Positions 22,716 to 34,497 of a stretch of DNA of 61,726 bases are shown here, one piece after another. Position 1 is the first letter of the stretch. Each line of letters opens with the position of its first letter. The notes under the pieces are model-generated. The model did no database searches. It saw only the letters and a list, made by a program, of their open reading frames with translations, and had not been told where the DNA came from. Made by a program: the position numbers and the translations under genes. This DNA is from Zopfochytrium polystomum. Lineage: Eukaryota; Chytridiomycota; Chytridiomycetes; Chytridiales; Chytridiaceae. Where the stretch lies: assembly GCA_025765615.1 (NCBI GenBank), contig JAIVFJ010000339.1, forward strand, positions 1 to 61,726. The letters run 5' to 3'.

Positions 22716-25700
22716 TCACGCCGTCGCCGTCGCCTCAAACCACGGGTGCGCCAAGACCTCGTCGACCGAGGCGACGCGCGACGCGGGATCCGCGCAGAGC
22801 ATCCTCCCAATCAGGTCCCTGCACGCGTCGTCGGCAAACCCTTCAGGGAACGCCACCGCGGCCGCCGCCGCCTCGTCCTCGCTCGCAAACGCCTCGTCGC
22901 CGCCCGTCGCAATGAGGAACAGCACCAGACCCAGCGCCCACATGTCGGCCGCGGGACCCGTCGCGCCGCGGCCCACGAGCATCTCGGGGCACGACGCCTC
23001 GAGCGTGCCGTACTGGGTGAACAACAACGCCGTCGGCGCAGCTGCAGCGTCCGCATTCGGATTCGGGTTCGGGTTCGGTCGAGTCGTCGTCGGCGGCCAC
23101 CGCCGAGCCTGCTCGAAGTCGCAGAGGAGGACTTTGAGGTCGTCGTCGACGAGAATGTTTTCGCCGCGAAAGTCGAGGTGGACAAAGCCGGCCTCGCGCA
23201 CGGCGCCGTACGCGTTGAGGATCTGCCGAAACAGGTGGCGCTGGACGGGGAGCGGGGTGGCCCCGTACATGGTGAGAAAGTCGTACAGGTCTCCTGGATG
23301 CGAGTGACGCGGGCGGGTGAGGAGCTGGTTGACGCCGTCGGCGGTGTCTGGGAGAGCAGACGGCGCTCGGGACGATGACGGTGGCAGCATGGCCGGTGTG
23401 GTGGGTACGGATGGGATGACGGGGCTGTCGGTGGGATCTTGAGGGAATGGTGTCGTCGCCTGTAGCAGCGGTAAAGGCGGAAGGGGTGATTTTGACAGGA
23501 AATCAAAAGGCGTCAGCCCAAGGCCCTCCGAAAGCTGTTCGTCAAACGGTGTCGATCGGTCCAGCGAATCAAGCCCTGCGGGACGCCGACTCAAAAGCTC
23601 TTCCGGAAAAATATCCGCAGACATTCGGGGTGAGCCAGTCAGCAGACCAAGTCCTCTGCTCGCCATGCTGGACGATGATACGTGGCGTCCGCGCGCGATC
23701 GTCTGGCTGGTATCTCCATCAGTGTCCGCTTTACGCCGTGCTGTGGGAGCCCGACGGCGTCGGTAGGAACTAAAGGTGCGCGTTGTCGATATGGACGGGG
23801 CATAACGCGAGCTGCGGTGGCGGCGAATTGTTTGAAAGATGGAGCGCGCGTCACTCGCAGGGTCATTGTCGCCGGGGGCGGGAGTTTTGCTTCCATCGTC
23901 GGGATTCGCGACTGCTAGCGGGTCGTCGGGGCCAAGCCTCCACGTAAGAAGCTGGGCACGCTCCATGACAATATACACAAACGCATTGTCTGACACCAGC
24001 TCGATGAAACGAACCACATTAATGTGGTTAATCGCGTTAAGTGCTTCGGCTTCAATCGGAATCTCGCTTTTGAAGGCGCTGGAATAGACGAATCCTTCTG
24101 CCGGTAATGCGGATTTCCGCACAATTTTGATTGCCACCTTTGATTTTGGTCCAAATCTCAGTACTGTACGCGAAGACCACAAATTTAAGCACTCACTGGT
24201 CGGCCGGTGGAACGCTGGGTGGCTGCTGCGACAAGTGCATTTGTTCCGAATCCCAGCAGACCGGTGAACAAGAATCGATCCCGCAACGATTCCGGGCATG
24301 TCCGAGCAATTTCTTCAAGCTCCGCTATGGCATCGTCCATTTCGGCTGCTGCTTCTGCCACATCTGCCTGAGAAACGGCAAAAGAAAAAATGGACCGGCG
24401 ATCGGAAGAGAGCTCTGCCACAGCAATTGTGCCGCCGCTCGCGTGTGCGGGATCATATTTAGTACCCGCCGGTGCAATGGTGTCGCTCATTTCAGTCTCT
24501 TCTTGCGCCAGAGCTGACTCTTTGGAAGGCGGTTGCACAGTCGCAGGAGGTCGAACAAGTGTGGCAGCTTTGTCGTCGGAGAAAGGCGAACTAGTTGCGA
24601 CCGAGCCGCGCCTCGAAAATTCAAATGGCAGAATAGAGGACCGCCGGCGGCCACCAGTTCCGCGAGTGGATGACAAAGGTTCGGCAGGCTGTGCGACAAT
24701 TTTTGCGGGCAGGGGCATTGGAGCTGGCGCGCGGCGGAACGGATCAGGATCCTCCGTAGCTTCCAGCACATCGTCTTCGTATTCGTACTCGGCATGTTCT
24801 TGTGGTCCACCACCCACGATGCCCAGCAGACCCCGCTTCCGGCGGCTGTTCTCCGCTCCGCCATTTTGTTGTGCGAGTAACGCCGGGCTGTCTCTCCCCA
24901 GCTCCCCGACCACCACGGTTTTCACAACCATAATGCCGCGATCGTTTCGCTGTATTTGGACGCGGACGTTTTCGATGGCGGGCCGTTTGCGCACGGATGG
25001 GGCTCGGCGGAAGCAGCACATGAGCATGTTCAGCATCGACGGAGATCGTGGGGGCGGGGTCACAGCTGGTTGGAGAATCGGAGTTGGATCCGACACCCTC
25101 CTTTGGGGTGAGGATGCAGCTGAGATCGGGTTTTGCGTTGACAAAAGATCTGCACTTGCTGTTGTCTCTGAAAAGGTTGACGACACAACAGACATGTGCT
25201 GGTGGTGGTGGTGATCGCGGTTTCGGGGGAAATAGGTGGCGGAGGATGGGCTGATTGTCTTGGCGGCGGACAGCGTGGTGCTCGGCTCATCGGTTCCGAG
25301 GGGTGACTGCGACACAAGGAGTCCAGCTCGAGAAGATGACAGGGTGAGTGGGGGAGCAGACGGAGGGCCGAGCGGAATCGAAGAATCAAAGGCGATCAGC
25401 GAGTTGGCCGTGAGTGAAGCTGGCGGGTGTGCAGGTGTTTCGAGGCGGTGCCGAGGACCATCAGCGACGGATGACCCAGCAGCAGGGGCGGTGGCGACAA
25501 CGTTGCCATCGCTGCTAGTGGGCCTGGCCAAGCGCTGAAGCGTCGAGTGGGGGGAGGTCGGCGGGTAGTGATGCGAAGCGAAGGGGGCCTGTGAAGGCGA
25601 TGGCGAGAGTGCCGGCAGCGGGCCCTGCGAAGCGGCCGATGCTGATGCTGATGCTGAAGCTGTGGGCACCTCGCCGTCAGCACCGACCGCCACCGCTTGG

Positions 25701-25720
25701 CTCAGGGCAACCGCAGCCAT
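22716..25720 (-). CDS. Atypical serine/threonine protein kinase
   Basis: Exons 24197-25720 and 22716-24137 join in phase to 981 residues. Roughly the first 480 residues are Ser/Pro-rich and probably disordered. The kinase domain starts at the exon junction: FTGLLGFGTNALVAAA is a glycine loop and VAIKIVRK carries the ATP lysine. FIELVSDNAFVYIVMERA gives the hinge. An insert of roughly 180 Ser/Pro-rich residues then separates the lobes. The catalytic loop reads HLDFRGENIL rather than HRDLKPENIL, and the metal motif reads DFE rather than DFG. An APE-like GTLEASCPEM and the DMWALGLVLFLIATG helix follow, and the domain ends at the C-terminus. The catalytic Asp and Asn are present, but HRD Arg, loop Lys and DFG Gly are all changed, so activity is uncertain. 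The start at 25720 avoids a 5' leader microsatellite. Confidence 0.8.
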
Positions 25721-25759
25721 TTCTGAAAGATTGAGAGTGATCGAGTCCGTCCGTGAGTT

Positions 25760-25767
25760 TGTCTGTA

Positions 25768-25806
<39 letters not shown>

Positions 25807-25836
25807 GCCTCTTTCTCTCTCTCTCTCTCTCTCTCG
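25760..25836. repeat. (GTCT)n and (CT)n compound microsatellite
   Basis: Tetranucleotide TGTC repeats of about ten units pass into a CT dinucleotide run. They lie directly upstream of the kinase start, in its presumed leader. Confidence 0.95.
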
Positions 25837-25929
25837 CTGTCTCCCCTCCCACAGCGACGAGGTCGCAGACAGGGACGGAAATCCGGCTGAGGCGCGTTTT
25901 CATTGGTTGGCAGAGTCCCTGTCCGACGG

Positions 25930-27000
25930 GCTAATCGTCGCCAAAGCGTATCACCACGCGGCTCGCCAACCCTTCTGCAAGCGCCAGCCCGAGCGACCCA
26001 ACGTCCAACGGCAAGGGCAGCGCGTGCATCATCTGAAAGGCACCGTCGCGCATAAGCTTCGGCCCAAATCGTATCTGCCTTCTGCAAAATCCACTTAATC
26101 AGTGGTTCCAAGGAAGACGCGACGGTGAGGCTATTTTGGCGGCAAGCCGCCTTAACATTGACCAGGTTGGCAATTTCTTCGGACCGAGCCAGCCCACCTT
26201 CAAGACACCATTGGCGAAAGTATCGCACAACAGCTGGGATTCTGCGATACGGTTTGTCCCGATTTGCTTTCGAAAAGGACGAGGCGTCACTGTCCATGTG
26301 CGACACTTTCCCCAGCAACGTTGCGGCTCCTTAGCACGCCATCTCCTGCCAATTCCTTGGCAAATTCGCCCGGCAGAGAGTTCCAAAGCGGTCAAGCGGT
26401 CAGCCTCAGTGCAAAGATGGTCCAGCAGGGTTTCGGAAAATCCAATCATGTGAGAAATGTGCTCTCGTATTGAAGCGATTTTTCGATTGACGCATTTGCG
26501 GGACGTGGGTCCATTCCACCCTCCTCCAGCTCAATAATCATGTGTGAGAAATGTGCCCTCGTATTGAGGCACTGTTCCGAAAGTTCCGGAAGCGATCGGG
26601 ACGTGGGTCCATTCCACCCTCCTCCAGCTCAATCGCTCTCCAATACTGAGGCTGCGGCCACGGCGGTGTCATCATGCCCGTGTACAGCAGAGCCTTTGGA
26701 CAAACAACAGCCGATGCCGATCCACCCCAACTCGCGACGAGGGGATTGGTCATTGACCTTCTCCGACAGAGCGCCAAGGGTCAGTGGGAAAACTGCAGCA
26801 CTCCTGTCGTGGCGCTCTCTCCTTCTGCTGCATCGCCGAATATTTCCCCTTCAAGTTTGGGAGCCTGTCCTCGACTGCGTCTTGGAACAGCCCACCCATC
26901 GACGAGGCGGCGCACAAGCAAACGGCATGGACGGGGTGGATAAGGAAGGATTTACTGTTTGATGCTCGCCAACGCTGATGTGAGCAAGAACCGTCCAAAT
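25930..27000 (-). pseudogene. Copy A of a large solenoid-like protein family, decayed
   Basis: Reading the minus strand from about 27000 down gives segments collinear with the intact copy at 38176-41184, though in several frames. An SMGGLFQDAVED segment matches SMGGPFRDSAEE. LLDHLCTEADRLTALELSAGRICQG matches LLNYVCTETDRLIAWKLSAHRICQG. SDASSFSKANRDKP matches SDAASFSKAVRDNP. LEPLIKWILQKADTIWAEAYAR matches LDPLMNWIAEKADKTWAEIYAR. The first third and the last part are absent. An internal tandem duplication (26500-26633) and several frame changes show it is not translatable as one chain. It lies head to head with copy B. Confidence 0.7.
26440..26635. repeat. 98-base tandem duplication inside copy A
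   Basis: The 36 bases at 26500-26535 recur exactly at 26598-26633, and the sequence preceding each (CATGTG..GAGAAATGTG.CTCGTATTGA) is also similar. The period is 98 bases. It falls inside the decayed copy A and breaks its frame. Confidence 0.9.
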
Positions 27001-27258
27001 TCCAGAAGATACTGTTCGAATTGACCTCTGGTAATGTTCGGATTGTTGTTTGGTCACCTTCGCGTGGTGTTGAAACCATTGTAATGATTTGTGCGTGTGT
27101 GTATCCGACAGCAAGTTCCCCCCTGGAGAAGTAACCCTGACATACACAGTCATTCATTTGTGAGGGGCTGTGGATTCGATAAGCTAGATAAAGGACCCTG
27201 GGTCGACGTTGCGGAAGGGCATTACTTAAAAGCCCCCGACGAAGCAGTCGCTGCTCGC

Positions 27259-29054
27259 ATGGAGACCCTGTGGTCGGCCGTCGTGGCGCGCGTGCCAGCA
27301 GGTCCAACCGCGACGGAGATTGCCCGCACTTCGCGTGCGATACGGGCCGCCGCCATTGCCCACGTATCCCACCTTGTGCGGCGAGCCGCAACATCCCTCG
27401 CTGGTTGAGCGGTGCTGCGAAGCATCCTCGCGTTGCTGCAGGCTGACGCTGGTCGCGCCAACGCACTGGTTGGTCGCAAGGAGCATCGGAAATGCTTCCG
27501 CATGGTCCATCGATTCTTAGGACTTTACCACGACAGATTTAGTCACCTTCCAATCGACGTTTCAGGGCTGGCTGATGACGTTATCGACTCGGTGCTTTAT
27601 AATCCATTCTCCAAGTCTTGTGGCTTCTCGAGGCGGTCCGAGTCCATTCTTCGACTGGCGATGAGCCTCTCCACCACTTGCAGGTCCTCTTTGGTCAATG
27701 CTTTGGATTACCGTGCCTCGCTAATAGTATTAAAAAGAAACCAAAAGTCAGTTTTGAGCTCGCGATGGAAATATACTCGAGAGTTCTGGAATCGGCCCAA
27801 AGCTTAAGTGATCTTCCTTCCGAGAAAATAACCGAGAGCCTCGTCAAATCTGCCCTCGAAAATGTTAACAGTTTTATAGAAGAGCAACTTGCTGATATCG
27901 AATTCGACCAATGGATGGAGTTGGTCATGGACTACTCGATGAGATTCGACATTGCATCGCCACATGCCTCCTCGGCGACAGAACTTCTTGGGAAATTTCT
28001 TGCCAAAAGAATTGCCGGCGAACGCGGCCTTCTCGTGGCCGAAAAGACGATACCGTACCCCATCGAGTGGGTCTTTTCCCCGGAACTGCCAAAAGTGTAT
28101 GCTGGAAAGGCCGTGTTCTATGCGTTGAAGGAGCTCTTGGAGGATTACCAATACCATCAACCGGAGGAAGAGTTCATAATTTTCGAATTGATCTCGCAGC
28201 ACCTGGAGACTCGCCGCGCGGAAGCCGTTTTGAGTGCTGACGCAGCCGCTGGTGTTCTCTTTCTGATGGATCTGGTGCTTCGCGAAGGCTGGGTAACGGC
28301 TAAAGGGAGTCCGATGAAAGCAATATCCCAACTGATTGTGTGGGCTATGACTGATTCGAACGTGCAAGAAGCACTGTTGAGGTAATACGATTCCTATTTC
28401 AAGTAAAAACTCTTCGACTGAACCTACCTTTTTTCCACCCCCAACCTCCGCAACCAGTCGAATGCACCAGCAACGACACCGCCGTCGTTTGAGTTCAAGA
28501 GACTCCTTGTTTCGAATACCACCGCGCTGATTGCCAAGTCCAGGAAAGAGCGGGATTTGGACCTCTCGACCCGCGCTGGATTGCTCGCGTCGGCCTTTGA
28601 CGTGCTACCGCCGGAAGAATTCTTAGAGGTTCTGGTCTGGGCGGCGGAGGGCTTGGAGGGAGTCCCGCTGTTGACTCATTATTCGGTTTGCGGCAGCCAA
28701 TCGTCAACACATATTGCACGGTATCTCATTCACGGCAGCAGTGCGGGAGATGTTGGACGTGGCAGTTGCGAAGGCGGCAGTGGCTGTGGCAGACTCGTCA
28801 GGCGAAAGTGAGTCGGGGGCCGAAGACGGCGGCGACACGCGCTCGGATGCAGAGGGCGCCCGGCGTGTGCAGAGGCCGTGGTTCTGCTGTTTGCCGTCGT
28901 GTCTCGGCTGCCCGAGGCAACACTTTCAGTTGCCTGGAATTTTGCGCCTCTCATAACGGTGGGGAGACTCCTGGCAGATGGCGGGAGTTTTGGTGTGGAT
29001 TTCGCGACGCATATGCAGATGAACTTCTTTGAGAAAGACAGTGAGACTGCGTGA
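27259..29054 (+). pseudogene. Copy B of the solenoid-like family, internally deleted
   Basis: ATG at 27259 opens LWSAVVARVPAGPTATEIAR, collinear with the intact copy's VWAAVVAFLPCGAATIEAAR, but stops at 27406-27408. Reading resumes at about 27409 after loss of roughly 100 residues relative to copy E: FLGLYHDRFSHLPIDVSGLA matches LLSLYLLDFDRPLPDVTGLA. A good frame from 27618 to 28385 carries helical sequence, and DLVLREGW near 28275 matches DLVLREGW-like and CREGW segments of the other copies. An intron-like gap follows (28382-28455), and the C-terminal part ends with SRLPEATLSVAWNFAPLI, matching copy C. Several stops and frame changes make it a likely pseudogene, although 27618-28385 (255 residues) is open. 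Confidence 0.65.
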
Positions 29055-30774
29055 CGTTTCTTTATTGCCAATAGATGTTTACGATTGCTCTGTTCAAAGT
29101 CGCTCTTTCATCCCCGTTCCTCCACACCCTTGGGGGAGTTTTCGTCCCCACCAGGGCTGCGAAATGGTTCTCCGTACCTGTGATTCGAGCCGGTCTTCAG
29201 TGTGGCACCAGTCATTCCATTCTCCGCGCGGGATGCGATGTGGTCAGCCGTCTCCCTCAGAAAAGTTCATTCGCGTAAAGGGCACTATTCGTTGCACCAA
29301 AAGTGAACTGAACGATCCGTCGTCGGTTGCGAGGCTAGCTGCCCTTATGAGATTCCTAATCTCATGGGCCAATGAGCTATTGAGGTCTCTTTAAAAGCTC
29401 TTCCTTGACTAGTTCATTGGTTTTACCTTTATGTATAGTGGCCCCCCCATCAATCACAAACAACCACTCTATTCCTATGTTTGAATACTTATTCTTACTT
29501 TCAAAAGTAACTCAGTGCTGATGCCCCGCATCAAAAAGAGCATCTGGTGTTCCTTGTGCTGAATGGGCCTAAGCACAAGGCGCACACCCTTTATTTCTTC
29601 TTATTTTTACTCATTTTCTCTTATTTTCCCTTTTTCCCACCTTTCAAGCCTCTGTCCCTGCACTGATGTGGCCTCCCAGCCCTCAATTTCAGCCCATCTC
29701 AAATATGAGGCAGGAGAGACACTGGGTGGAGGGGGGTGTGGCTGAAAGATGATTCATTCTTACAAATTGTTCTTTTCTTTCATTTTCTCCTTTTTACTAT
29801 CTTTTGTCTTTTTCTTCTTTTTCTTCCTCCTTCTTTCTTTCTCTCTCTGATCCCCATAAATACTGCCCCTTTCCCCCCTTCTTCTCTTCAATAATAACTC
29901 TCAACTCAAAAACAATCAATAAGACTGCCCCTTGGGCAGCCCCTGTTTGACTAGTTGCGTCCCTCATATCTCCTTTCAGGGTGTTGTAAGGTGAGTGCCT
30001 CCCCAAAAGACCATGTGTGTGGTGGATTGGAGACCTTCCCTGGCAAAGTGCAGAGTGGGCCAAGCAGGGAAGACAGAGTCCTCTTTTGGTGTAGGAGATC
30101 CCCCTGGCAAGTGCAGAGTAGGCCAAGCAGGGTGGATTAGAAGTCCTCTTTGGCCAGAGCCCCCAGACCAAGCAAGTAGAGGTAGCATTCCCCCAGGCAA
30201 GTGCAGAGTAGGCCAAGCTGTGTGAGTGCCCCCTCCCCAAAGCAAGAGTGTGTGAAGACCAAGTTGGGTTGGGTCTACTGAGATGAGAACTTAGAGAGGC
30301 TAGTGCAGAGTGGGCCAAGTTTTCTTTGTTACTTACAGTAATCTGCCATTGCACCCCTCTTTTGAGCACAACTTCACCATCAGGTTCTTCCCTCTTCAAG
30401 TCAAGCCTGTCTCATCTTCCACATCAAGTTGGTATGTCGGATACCATCCTGTCCTGTATGGGCACTCCAGGGCTTAACCCTGTCATCTCATGCCTATGGC
30501 ACCCATGATTCATTCATGTGGAGACTTGTCTCTGTATGTTTGTCCATGGCTGTTATGGCACTCATGAGTCAGCTATGACTCGTGACAGTTATTGATTGGT
30601 ATATCTGTGCTTTCAAAGCATACATAGAGAGTAGTATTAACACCAACACCAGGGTACTGGCCCTTAGAACCAGGAGTTCCCCATCATTGATGACTTGTCC
30701 TTTCCCCACATATCCACTAGACTATGGGATGAGCCTTCAGAGATGTAGAGGATCTCATACCCTAATCCTTGGGG
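29055..30774. other. AT-richer intergenic block between convergent copies B and C
   Basis: Both flanking family copies end here. The block is visibly richer in A/T than the rest, carries T-rich tracts (29580-29890) and a short interspersed repeat (30048-30319), and ends abruptly at the broken C-terminus of copy C. One long minus-strand frame (29797-30399, 200 residues) contains a peptide repeated four times with the core LA[YH]SAL and ends in a Lys/Glu-rich tail. Whether it is expressed is unknown. No transposase or reverse transcriptase was recognised. Confidence 0.5.
30048..30319. repeat. Interspersed 17-base direct repeat
   Basis: GTGCAGAGTRGGCCAAG occurs at 30048-30064, 30111-30127, 30201-30217 and 30303-30319, each preceded by a similar lead (CCTGGCAA or GGCTA). 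Spacing is 63, 90 and 102 bases, so the array is irregular. It encodes the repeated LA[YH]SAL peptide on the minus strand. Confidence 0.9.
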
Positions 30775-32003
30775 CAAAATTCCAGACCACAGAAAGTGCG
30801 GTGTCCGGAAGTCGGGGAACCACCGCGTACAATAGCTCCAAAGCATTCTCCAAATGGTCAGCGAGGGTCTTGGTCTTCGGCTCATCTGACTCATCCTTCG
30901 ACCGTGAGACTTCGACCAGCTTTGACGTTTCCGCAACCGCCTCTGCTATCACAGCATCAAGCAGTTCCTTCACAGATGTCGCAAACAATGCTAATGCCTC
31001 CACTGTCAGCTGTTCGTCAGCGCTGTTGGTGCGATCTTCCTCTGTTCTTCTTTGCGGGAACAAAGGCTGGAAAAGCGTCCAGGGTTTTGGTCGTCCGTTC
31101 CAAGGTCCTGAGGAATCTGTCCACAGGCAGCATATAAAAAGCATTTGCGGCTAATGGAACAAACTCACGTAGTATCAATACCTTGCCGCGGTTTTTTATG
31201 GGGTGTTGGGGTGTTGGGCAGTTCGGGGAGCCACAGAGACGGTATCTCGATTGACACTGACTAGGAAAATTGTGAGCTTGTCAGCTTGCAAGTCCTTCAA
31301 ACTCTGTTTCGCAACTTTTGAATTCCGAATGGCCCAAACAATAAGACGGGAATACGTCTCCACGGCCTGTGTGGAGGGCAGTTCCCAGCCTTCTCGACAA
31401 ACCCTGCCCAGAGCTGAAAGGGCGCCATGAACGGCGTCAGTTCCCATAATAGAGTAGACACAGCCGTGCTTGTCCAAATGCCGAGATAAATGATAAAGCA
31501 GTCGACAAAAAAAGAAACGAGCGTTTCAGATAACCTGCCCATAGTCTCCCAAAAAGAAGCTATCCCGTAGGATCGAGCGAATTTTTCTGCTTTAGTTAGA
31601 CTGGAGACGTCATCAGGCATCGCCAGACGCATTTTGCCAACCCCTCCATCGAAAACGACACTTTAATTCGAAAAGAGCCTCCGTTGCTTCGAGAGTGTGC
31701 GTTCGCACAATGTTGAGTAATCTCCAGATAGCGTCCATCTGTTCTGAATCGGATTGAAACGAGGTGGCGAACTCATTGAGTAGAATGTCCCATGCCTCCA
31801 ACAGCAGCTCGATCCATGCAGCTGAGTCCTTACTTCACTCAAACATGTATATCATTGCCTGCATTGCGAAATATTGTTTCGTCTCACTATTTGAATTCCG
31901 CAGCATGTCCAGTAACCGTGATCCTTGAGACATTGCTTTCCCTTTGTCCAGCATTGGGGCAAGCATAGCATAAAGTTGGTCTACATGTTGTAAACAGTAA
32001 CTT
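30775..32003 (-). pseudogene. Copy C/D of the solenoid-like family, C-terminal half
   Basis: From 32003 downward the minus strand matches copy E from its residue 595 or so. QLYAMLAPMLDKG... fits the EIYARLCL region, and LLEAWDILLNEFA fits FLEAWEAMLQAA. SSLTKAEKFARSYG fits SPSLERDEEWFARAIG. The part with CREGWELPSTQAVETYSRLIVWA fits copy B. It ends with LPDTALSVVWNFAPRI, after which homology stops at about 30775. TGA interrupts near 31834 and several frame changes follow. It is the continuation of the half at 35217-36900, separated from it by inserted DNA. A pyrimidine tract before 32003 could serve as a splice acceptor. Confidence 0.65.
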
Positions 32004-32040
32004 GGAGAGAAAAGAGAAAAAAACTCTGTTATGAATTATT

Positions 32041-32610
32041 GATACATAATGATGATATGCACGCTGTAATAGTTGCTAGGCAAGTGTGACTGGCACAGGG
32101 TACAAACCTCTCCTAAATTATCTGCTTGAGCAGAGGAGGAGGAAAACTGTTGACACCAGGTTTCTGTCAGAGTATTTGTCATCAGCACAAGCCAGTGCCC
32201 AGGTCTGCATTGGCAGTGGCTTGCTCTCCCATGGGCATCGTGAGAACAATAACTGACAGTCACAATAGGTTCGGGTCCATCTTGTGCCTCTTGCTGCTAA
32301 CCAGTCAGTTCCGCCTAACAGATAGATAATGATGATATGCACACTATAATAGTCGCTGGGCAAGCGTGATCAGCACAGAGTAAAAACCTCTCCCATATTA
32401 TCTGCTTGAGCAGAGGAGGAGGAAAACTGTGAACACTGGGTTTCCATTCCACTTAATACTTGGAGTATTTGTCAACAGTGCAAGCTAGTGTCCGGATCTG
32501 CATTGGCAGTGGCTTGCTCTCCCATGGGCATCATGAGAACAATAACTGACAGTCACAATAGGTTCAGGTCCATCTTGTGCCTCTTGCTAACCAGTCAGTT
32601 CTGCCTAACA
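32041..32610. repeat. Direct tandem duplication, 280 and 290 bases
   Basis: Units 32041-32320 and 32321-32610 are adjacent and similar along their whole length, both starting GATA.ATAATGATGATATGC and ending CCTAACA. They differ by scattered substitutions and small indels, so the duplication is not very recent. It sits just inside the left end of the inserted element. Confidence 0.92.
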
Positions 32611-34497
32611 CTTGCCTGAATCTTCAATTATCCATTCCACAATTGGCTTGATGTATTCTGGTGTAAGGAGCGTTGCGCAAGTGTCAGGAACATGGCAGGA
32701 CAAGGCAAGGCAGACAAGAAACTGAGAGTAGTGATGATTGTATTGGAAACTATAATTCACTTGAGGGATGGGACAGGTTGTTGAGATTTGAGCCTAGGAA
32801 GCCAGCTTCCTATGTCGACGGCGGCCTCGTCGCCGCCGCCGATTGTGAGACTACACCGAGGTCTCAGTGATAAAGTCTAGGGATTTCATTTGCAAAAACA
32901 AGCGTACCTGTCATAAAACCGCAAGGATTGGGACCCCTATTATTGCTCCCGGTTCTTTAGTTTCCAAGGCGTTATCAAAGTGTATTTGCGGCTAACCCAT
33001 CTTTATTATTGGGCCTGCTTTTACTACTTTCGTCTTAACAGTTTCTGTTGCGCCAGGGTTTTCCCAACATATTCTTTTTCCGTGACTAACAGAGACTGCC
33101 TGACTGCCTAGGGATGGGGTGCCTGACAGGCTGTACCTCAAGCCTGCCTAATTTATTATTTATTTTCGGCACTTGTACATACACGCATAGGGTTGGGGGG
33201 GACTTAGAGCATTTGTGGTGGATGCTCCAAGTCAGGGGGGTTGACTTGTCAATTTCCTCTCTCTCTGTTTTTGGGCCATTTCTCTTTTTCCTTTTTTTCT
33301 TCAATCTGATTTCTGTCCTTTGGCACCAATACAGAGTCCCTTCAAATCCATCTGGCTTGCGAAGGTGAGGGTCGTGAGAGATGGTACACACCCAGGTGTG
33401 TACATGGTCCCTTTGTGGGCTCCTCTTAAGGGGCCGTGGGTGGGGAATGCAGCTGGCCCCACCAGCGACTGTGTGACATTGCTGACTCTGTGTTGGAGTG
33501 AGGATCCCTGGCGCTTGCCCGCCGCGACGACGACGACTGCGTCGTCGTCCCCGACCTTCCTGTTCCTGCGAGGGTGTTGGTGGCTGCGTCCGGTGCAGCC
33601 CCCAACACCTGAGAGTTCGATCTACAAGTGCCTGCCTCGGTCCTATTGCTGTGAGGGTGAGATGTGCGAGTACGAGTGCGATGCGATAAAGCCCGTTGGT
33701 CGAGTGATCGTGCCGACGCAGCCTGGCAGGGTGCGTGTACGATTGCAGGTGTTTCTGTGTGCGAGTTCCCTGCTGGCAACCTTCTGACCCCTACATAGTC
33801 CACTCCCTTCTCTCTCTCCCCCCCGTCGCTGGCGACAACGAGGGCTCCCGCAGCACTGTTCGCGATGAGGGGCGCTAGGTCGCACCCTGTCCGTCCCGTC
33901 GCTATTAACCGCTCCTGTTGTATTGAGATTAGGTTCCTGAGATAAAAACCCCCGTTTCCCTATTCTCTCTCTTTATTCTGCGGTTGTGTTGTGCCCTTGG
34001 GAGTGCCCTTCTGTTTCCCCTCGCATCAGCCTGCGGCCACGCGAGTAATCAGTGCTCTGGCACCGATCCTTCAGAGGATTGTCCCTGTGAATGTTCATTC
34101 TTTGTTTTTGAGACCCCTGTTAGACAGATCAGTAGGGATACTTCGTGGACTAGGCGAGTAGTAGGGTTGAAACACCCCCTAGACAACAGCCCAATAAAGT
34201 TAGTTTTAGCCTATTATTTGCTTTCCTTCACTCTAGCCAGGGTCAAAGGAGTGAGTATAGTCTCACACGATGCAACTTACACTAAGTCACGTAAGCTGAA
34301 GGGCCTAATCTGAATCCAACGAAAAGAGTTAGGTGAAGACGGTGGTGATTCTAGCTTTGCTTTCCTCGGCTTTGCCAGCAAGGACAATGCAATTAGAATC
34401 ACACTCAATGGGTTCAGAGAAATGTTGAACTGGGGCAGCCCACAGCTGCCCAGGTCAGCTGACTGTTGTCTGAACCAATGCTGAACCAGAGACTGGT

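Noticed and set aside
30048..30319. CRISPR-like array
   Set aside because: Repeat is only 17 bases, spacing is irregular (63-102), no cas genes are present, and the window is eukaryotic.
33086..33920. LTR retrotransposon in the inserted block
   Set aside because: Some stretches look LTR-like, but no paired terminal repeats, gag, pol or convincing primer-binding site were found.
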